Shown piece by piece: positions 6,194 to 7,809 of a DNA stretch of 7,809 bases. The translations under genes and the position numbers were made by a program. Numbering within the stretch: the first letter of the stretch is position 1; each line of letters opens with the position of its first letter. The notes under the pieces were generated by a model. The model saw only the letters and a list, made by a program, of their open reading frames with translations, was not told the DNA's origin and made no database searches. The DNA is from JBEKDJ01 sp050014415 (GTDB lineage Bacteria > Desulfobacterota > BSN033 > UBA1163): the NCBI GenBank assembly GCA_050014415.1, contig JBEKDJ010000443.1, positions 1-7,809 on the forward strand, read 5' to 3'.

Positions 6194-6216
6194 GCCGCGT
6201 GGCGGCTTACTTGAAC
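6194..6216 (+). repeat. IS91-type terminal repeat with subterminal hairpin, terminus side
   Basis: GCCGC-GTG-GCGGC (6194-6206) is a perfect 5-bp hairpin with a 3-nt loop, followed by TTACTTGAAC. The segment 6204-6216 is the inverted partner of 3891-3902. A short hairpin just inside a terminal tetranucleotide is typical of single-strand-transposing elements. The sigma-factor reading frame becomes recognisable within this CTTGAACAGG, so the host junction lies at or very near 6210-6216. Confidence 0.55.
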
Positions 6217-6914
6217 AGGAAACTTTTCTTAAGGTTTATAAAAATATAGATAGTTTTAGAGGAGAAAGCCGTATATTTACGTGGATATATAGAATCGCAG
6301 TTAATGAGAGCTTAAAGATTATACGAAAAGTGAAGGTCGACAAATCGCATTTTGAATGGATTGATCATCAGATTGAAAAAAGGGCAGGAGAGATTCCTGC
6401 AGAAATAAAAGAACTATATGCTGATCCGGAAAAAGAGTATTTGCGTAAAATACTTCTTTAAGAAATCAGGCAGGGATGCCATCATTTTATGCTTTTTAGG
6501 ATAACGGAAGAGCAGCGCATTGTTTTCATTTTCAGAAATATCCTTAATCTATCTTACAAGGAAATCAGTGAGGTTTTGCAGATAAATGAGAATGTCGTAA
6601 AAAGCAGGTTAAACAGAGCTAAAAAGAACCTGCAAAAACACGTTAAAGAACGATGCCAATGGTATAACGAAGTAAGCAGCTGTACTTGTGAAAAATGCAT
6701 AGGATTCGCCTTAGCGGTTACTCCGGAATCATTCAAAGTCATTGAAGAACAGACTCATCGACCGGAATATTATCAAACTGCGGCAAATTATATGAACGAT
6801 ATTAAGGATGTGGAAGCAGTATTTAAAAAGCTTCCTCTTTTAGAATATAAAATCCTTCCGTTAAAGGAATATCTTGAAATTAAAAAACCCTACCGTAACT
6901 TTTTCAAGTATTAA
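6213..6914 (+). pseudogene. ECF sigma-70 factor, N-terminally truncated with in-frame stop
   Basis: ECF sigma factors direct RNA polymerase to stress or envelope-response promoters. Here region 2 is clear from EQETFLKVYKNIDSFRGES through RIFTWIYRIAVNESLKIIRK. Region 4 is clear from HHFMLFRITEEQRIVFIFRN through LSYKEISEVL and ENVVKSRLNRAKKNL, the DNA-binding helix-turn-helix. Between them the frame is unbroken except for one TAA at 6459-6461, followed at once by EIRQGCHHFML. A single substitution (for example CAA, AAA or GAA to TAA) explains it; there is no frameshift. The N-terminal part of region 2 is missing, and similarity begins at the end of the IS91-type element. An extended tail with Cys residues (CQWYNEVSSCTCEKC) follows region 4. 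An ATG at 6489 could still yield a region-4-only fragment. No anti-sigma gene is visible. Confidence 0.82.
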
Positions 6915-7089
6915 CGATCTAATAAAATAGATTAAATTAAGATAGACGGACTGCGTATGTCTTACGGCCCGTGATCTGATCATGGCGGCGGAAGACGGTG
7001 AAGCGATGAAAATATCTATGCTATGTAAATTATGTCCAGCAACAACGTCTAATAACAAGAACTAAAATAACGAAGGGAGGCACACACGT
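6915..7089 (+). other. Intergenic region upstream of the flavodoxin-like gene
   Basis: The first part is AT-rich (6918-6945), as expected for a promoter region. A perfect 11-bp palindrome TGATCTGATCA (6972-6982) could be a small operator. CGTCTAA at 7046-7052 resembles the -10 element of ECF sigma promoters and would start transcription about 30 bases before the gene, but no matching AAC-type -35 is found at the proper distance. AAGGGAGG at 7073-7080 is the ribosome binding site for the next gene. Confidence 0.35.
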
Positions 7090-7773
7090 ATGGAAACTAG
7101 GGATATCGAGCGATGGAGAATTAGCCGACGCAACTTCCTGCTGTTGGCCGGAGGGGCAATCTGCTCATCGATGCTGCCTTACGATATGGCGACAGCATCA
7201 GATACACATCAGTCGACGCCGGAATTCATTGAATCGACATGTGAAAAGGAGGGGAAGATGAAGAACAGAGTATTAATTGCTTATGCAAGCCGGCACGGTT
7301 CTACTGGCGGGGTGGCTGAGGCCATCGGACAAGTATTGTGTGAAACGGGAGTATCGGTAGATGTACGCCTTGTTGGGAATGTGAATGATCTCAGTCCCTA
7401 TCAGGCCGTGATTGTGGGTAGTGCCATTCGCATGCGTAGATGGCTGCCCGAGGCAGTAGATTTTGTGAAGAAGCACCAGGAGACACTAAGTCGAATGCCT
7501 ACAGCCTACTTTGTTGTTTGCCTAACGATGGGGAATGATACAACGGAGAACCGCCGCAAGGTCTTGGCCTTTCTGGACCCTGTGCGCAAGCAGGCCGCAC
7601 AGATAAAACCGATAGACATAGGTCTCTTTGCAGGGGCTCTAGACTATAAAAAGTTGTCTTTTTTTTATCGTTTGATGTTTAAGGTGACAGGCGCTCCTAA
7701 AGGCGACTCCCGCAATTGGGAGGCTATCCGGACCTGGGCTACCGGCCTGCGTCCAAAGCTGTTGGGTATGTAG
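7090..7773 (+). CDS. Tat-signal flavodoxin/HemG-like protein
   Basis: The 227-aa product begins with a twin-arginine signal (SRRNFL at 12-17, then LLAGGAICSSML, possible cleavage near ATA|S at 37), so folded export with bound cofactor is likely. Residues 58-220 form a flavodoxin-type domain: VLIAYASRHGSTGG (61-74) is the FMN phosphate loop, followed by YQAVIVGSAIRMRRWLPEAV (104-123) and a C-terminal GAPKGDSRNWEAIRTWA. These are features of the Flavodoxin_5 group that includes the menaquinone-dependent protoporphyrinogen oxidase HemG. Whether this one oxidises protoporphyrinogen or is a general quinone or electron carrier cannot be read. AAGGGAGG lies 9 bases before the start. A second good start exists at 7258. 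An eight-T run (7659-7666) is a possible slippage point. It may have been a target of the broken sigma factor upstream; only adjacency supports that. Confidence 0.85.
   Translation: METRDIERWRISRRNFLLLAGGAICSSMLPYDMATASDTHQSTPEFIESTCEKEGKMKNRVLIAYASRHGSTGGVAEAIGQVLCETGVSVDVRLVGNVNDLSPYQAVIVGSAIRMRRWLPEAVDFVKKHQETLSRMPTAYFVVCLTMGNDTTENRRKVLAFLDPVRKQAAQIKPIDIGLFAGALDYKKLSFFYRLMFKVTGAPKGDSRNWEAIRTWATGLRPKLLGM
7246..7252 (+). promoter_or_regulatory. Internal ribosome binding site for a leaderless flavodoxin form
   Basis: AAGGAGG lies five bases before an in-frame ATG at 7258 (residue 57 of the long form), and the flavodoxin domain begins with that Met (MKNRVLIAYASRHGSTGG). It is a better Shine-Dalgarno match than the one at 7073-7080. 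A cytoplasmic 171-aa product without the Tat signal is therefore likely in addition to, or instead of, the exported form. Confidence 0.6.
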
Positions 7774-7809
7774 CCGTTACTACGCAGCACCCTTCTGCCA
7801 GGCCTATCC

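Larger units (their letters stand above)
3891..6216 (-). mobile_element. IS91-type element with tyrosine recombinase and HUH transposase
   Basis: The limits are inferred from inverted copies of GTTCAAG(T)AAGCC: 3891-3902 at one end and 6204-6216 (reverse complement) at the other, about 2.3 kb apart. Between them, on the minus strand, are two overlapping genes that fill most of the length. The recombinase is first and the HUH transposase second. IS91 elements move by a rolling-circle-like single-strand mechanism and insert beside GTTC or CTTG tetranucleotides; both ends carry GTTCAAG/CTTGAAC, in keeping with that rule. The transposase-proximal end (near 3891) would be the origin side and the other end (near 6216) the terminus side. 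Some IS91-type elements are known to carry an extra phage-integrase-type gene, and this fits that subgroup. The exact base of each boundary is uncertain by several bases. Confidence 0.68.

Noticed and set aside
7046..7052. ECF-type promoter -10 element CGTCTAA
   Set aside because: No AAC-type -35 is found 16-17 bases upstream, so it is not annotated as a promoter, only mentioned.
6982..7065. 27-codon plus-strand frame upstream of the flavodoxin-like gene
   Set aside because: It is short, has no ribosome binding site and no recognisable sequence, and lies in a likely promoter region.

Overview
The window reads as an accessory, mobile-element-rich stretch of a bacterial chromosome or plasmid. 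The organism is probably a Gram-negative anaerobe: the broken ECF sigma factor, the Tat-signal flavodoxin-like protein and the style of the two insertion sequences recall Desulfobacterota (former Deltaproteobacteria) or Nitrospirota. That taxonomic guess rests on protein style alone and is weak.

Layout. (1) Positions 1-1342 look like integron gene-cassette DNA. The 3' part of an endonuclease III-like Fe-S protein gene (1-447) is followed, with no gap after its stop codon, by a recognisable attC recombination site (448-511). A compact gene for an unknown secreted or three-helix membrane protein (534-1313) comes next. A second, degenerate attC appears to begin at that gene's stop codon. (2) A complete 1.8-kb IS1182-type insertion sequence (1343-3142) with perfect 13-bp inverted ends and an intact 517-aa DDE transposase sits in that second attC; the canonical GTTAGGC core lies just beyond its right end. 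(3) A DUF3237 gene (3275-3754) with a strong ribosome binding site follows, then a 33-nt hairpin (3855-3887). (4) A 2.3-kb IS91-type element occupies about 3891-6216 on the minus strand. It encodes a XerC/D-like tyrosine recombinase and an overlapping HUH transposase with two tyrosines, and its ends are marked by inverted copies of GTTCAAG(T)AAGCC. (5) Immediately beyond it is an ECF sigma factor pseudogene (6213-6914). It lost its N terminus at the element junction and carries one in-frame TAA between regions 2 and 4. (6) Last is a Tat-signal flavodoxin/HemG-like gene (7090-7773) with a second strong ribosome binding site and start codon exactly at the beginning of its flavodoxin domain.

How it fits together. 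The window looks like an insertion hotspot: cassettes, a DDE element that landed in a cassette recombination site, and a rolling-circle-type element that cut into a regulatory gene. The sigma factor may once have controlled the flavodoxin-like gene on the same strand downstream, but only gene order supports this. I did not find a clearly new defence or catalytic system. The best leads are the attC sites with their unknown cassette genes, the two-gene IS91-type element with visible ends, and the dual-start flavodoxin gene.
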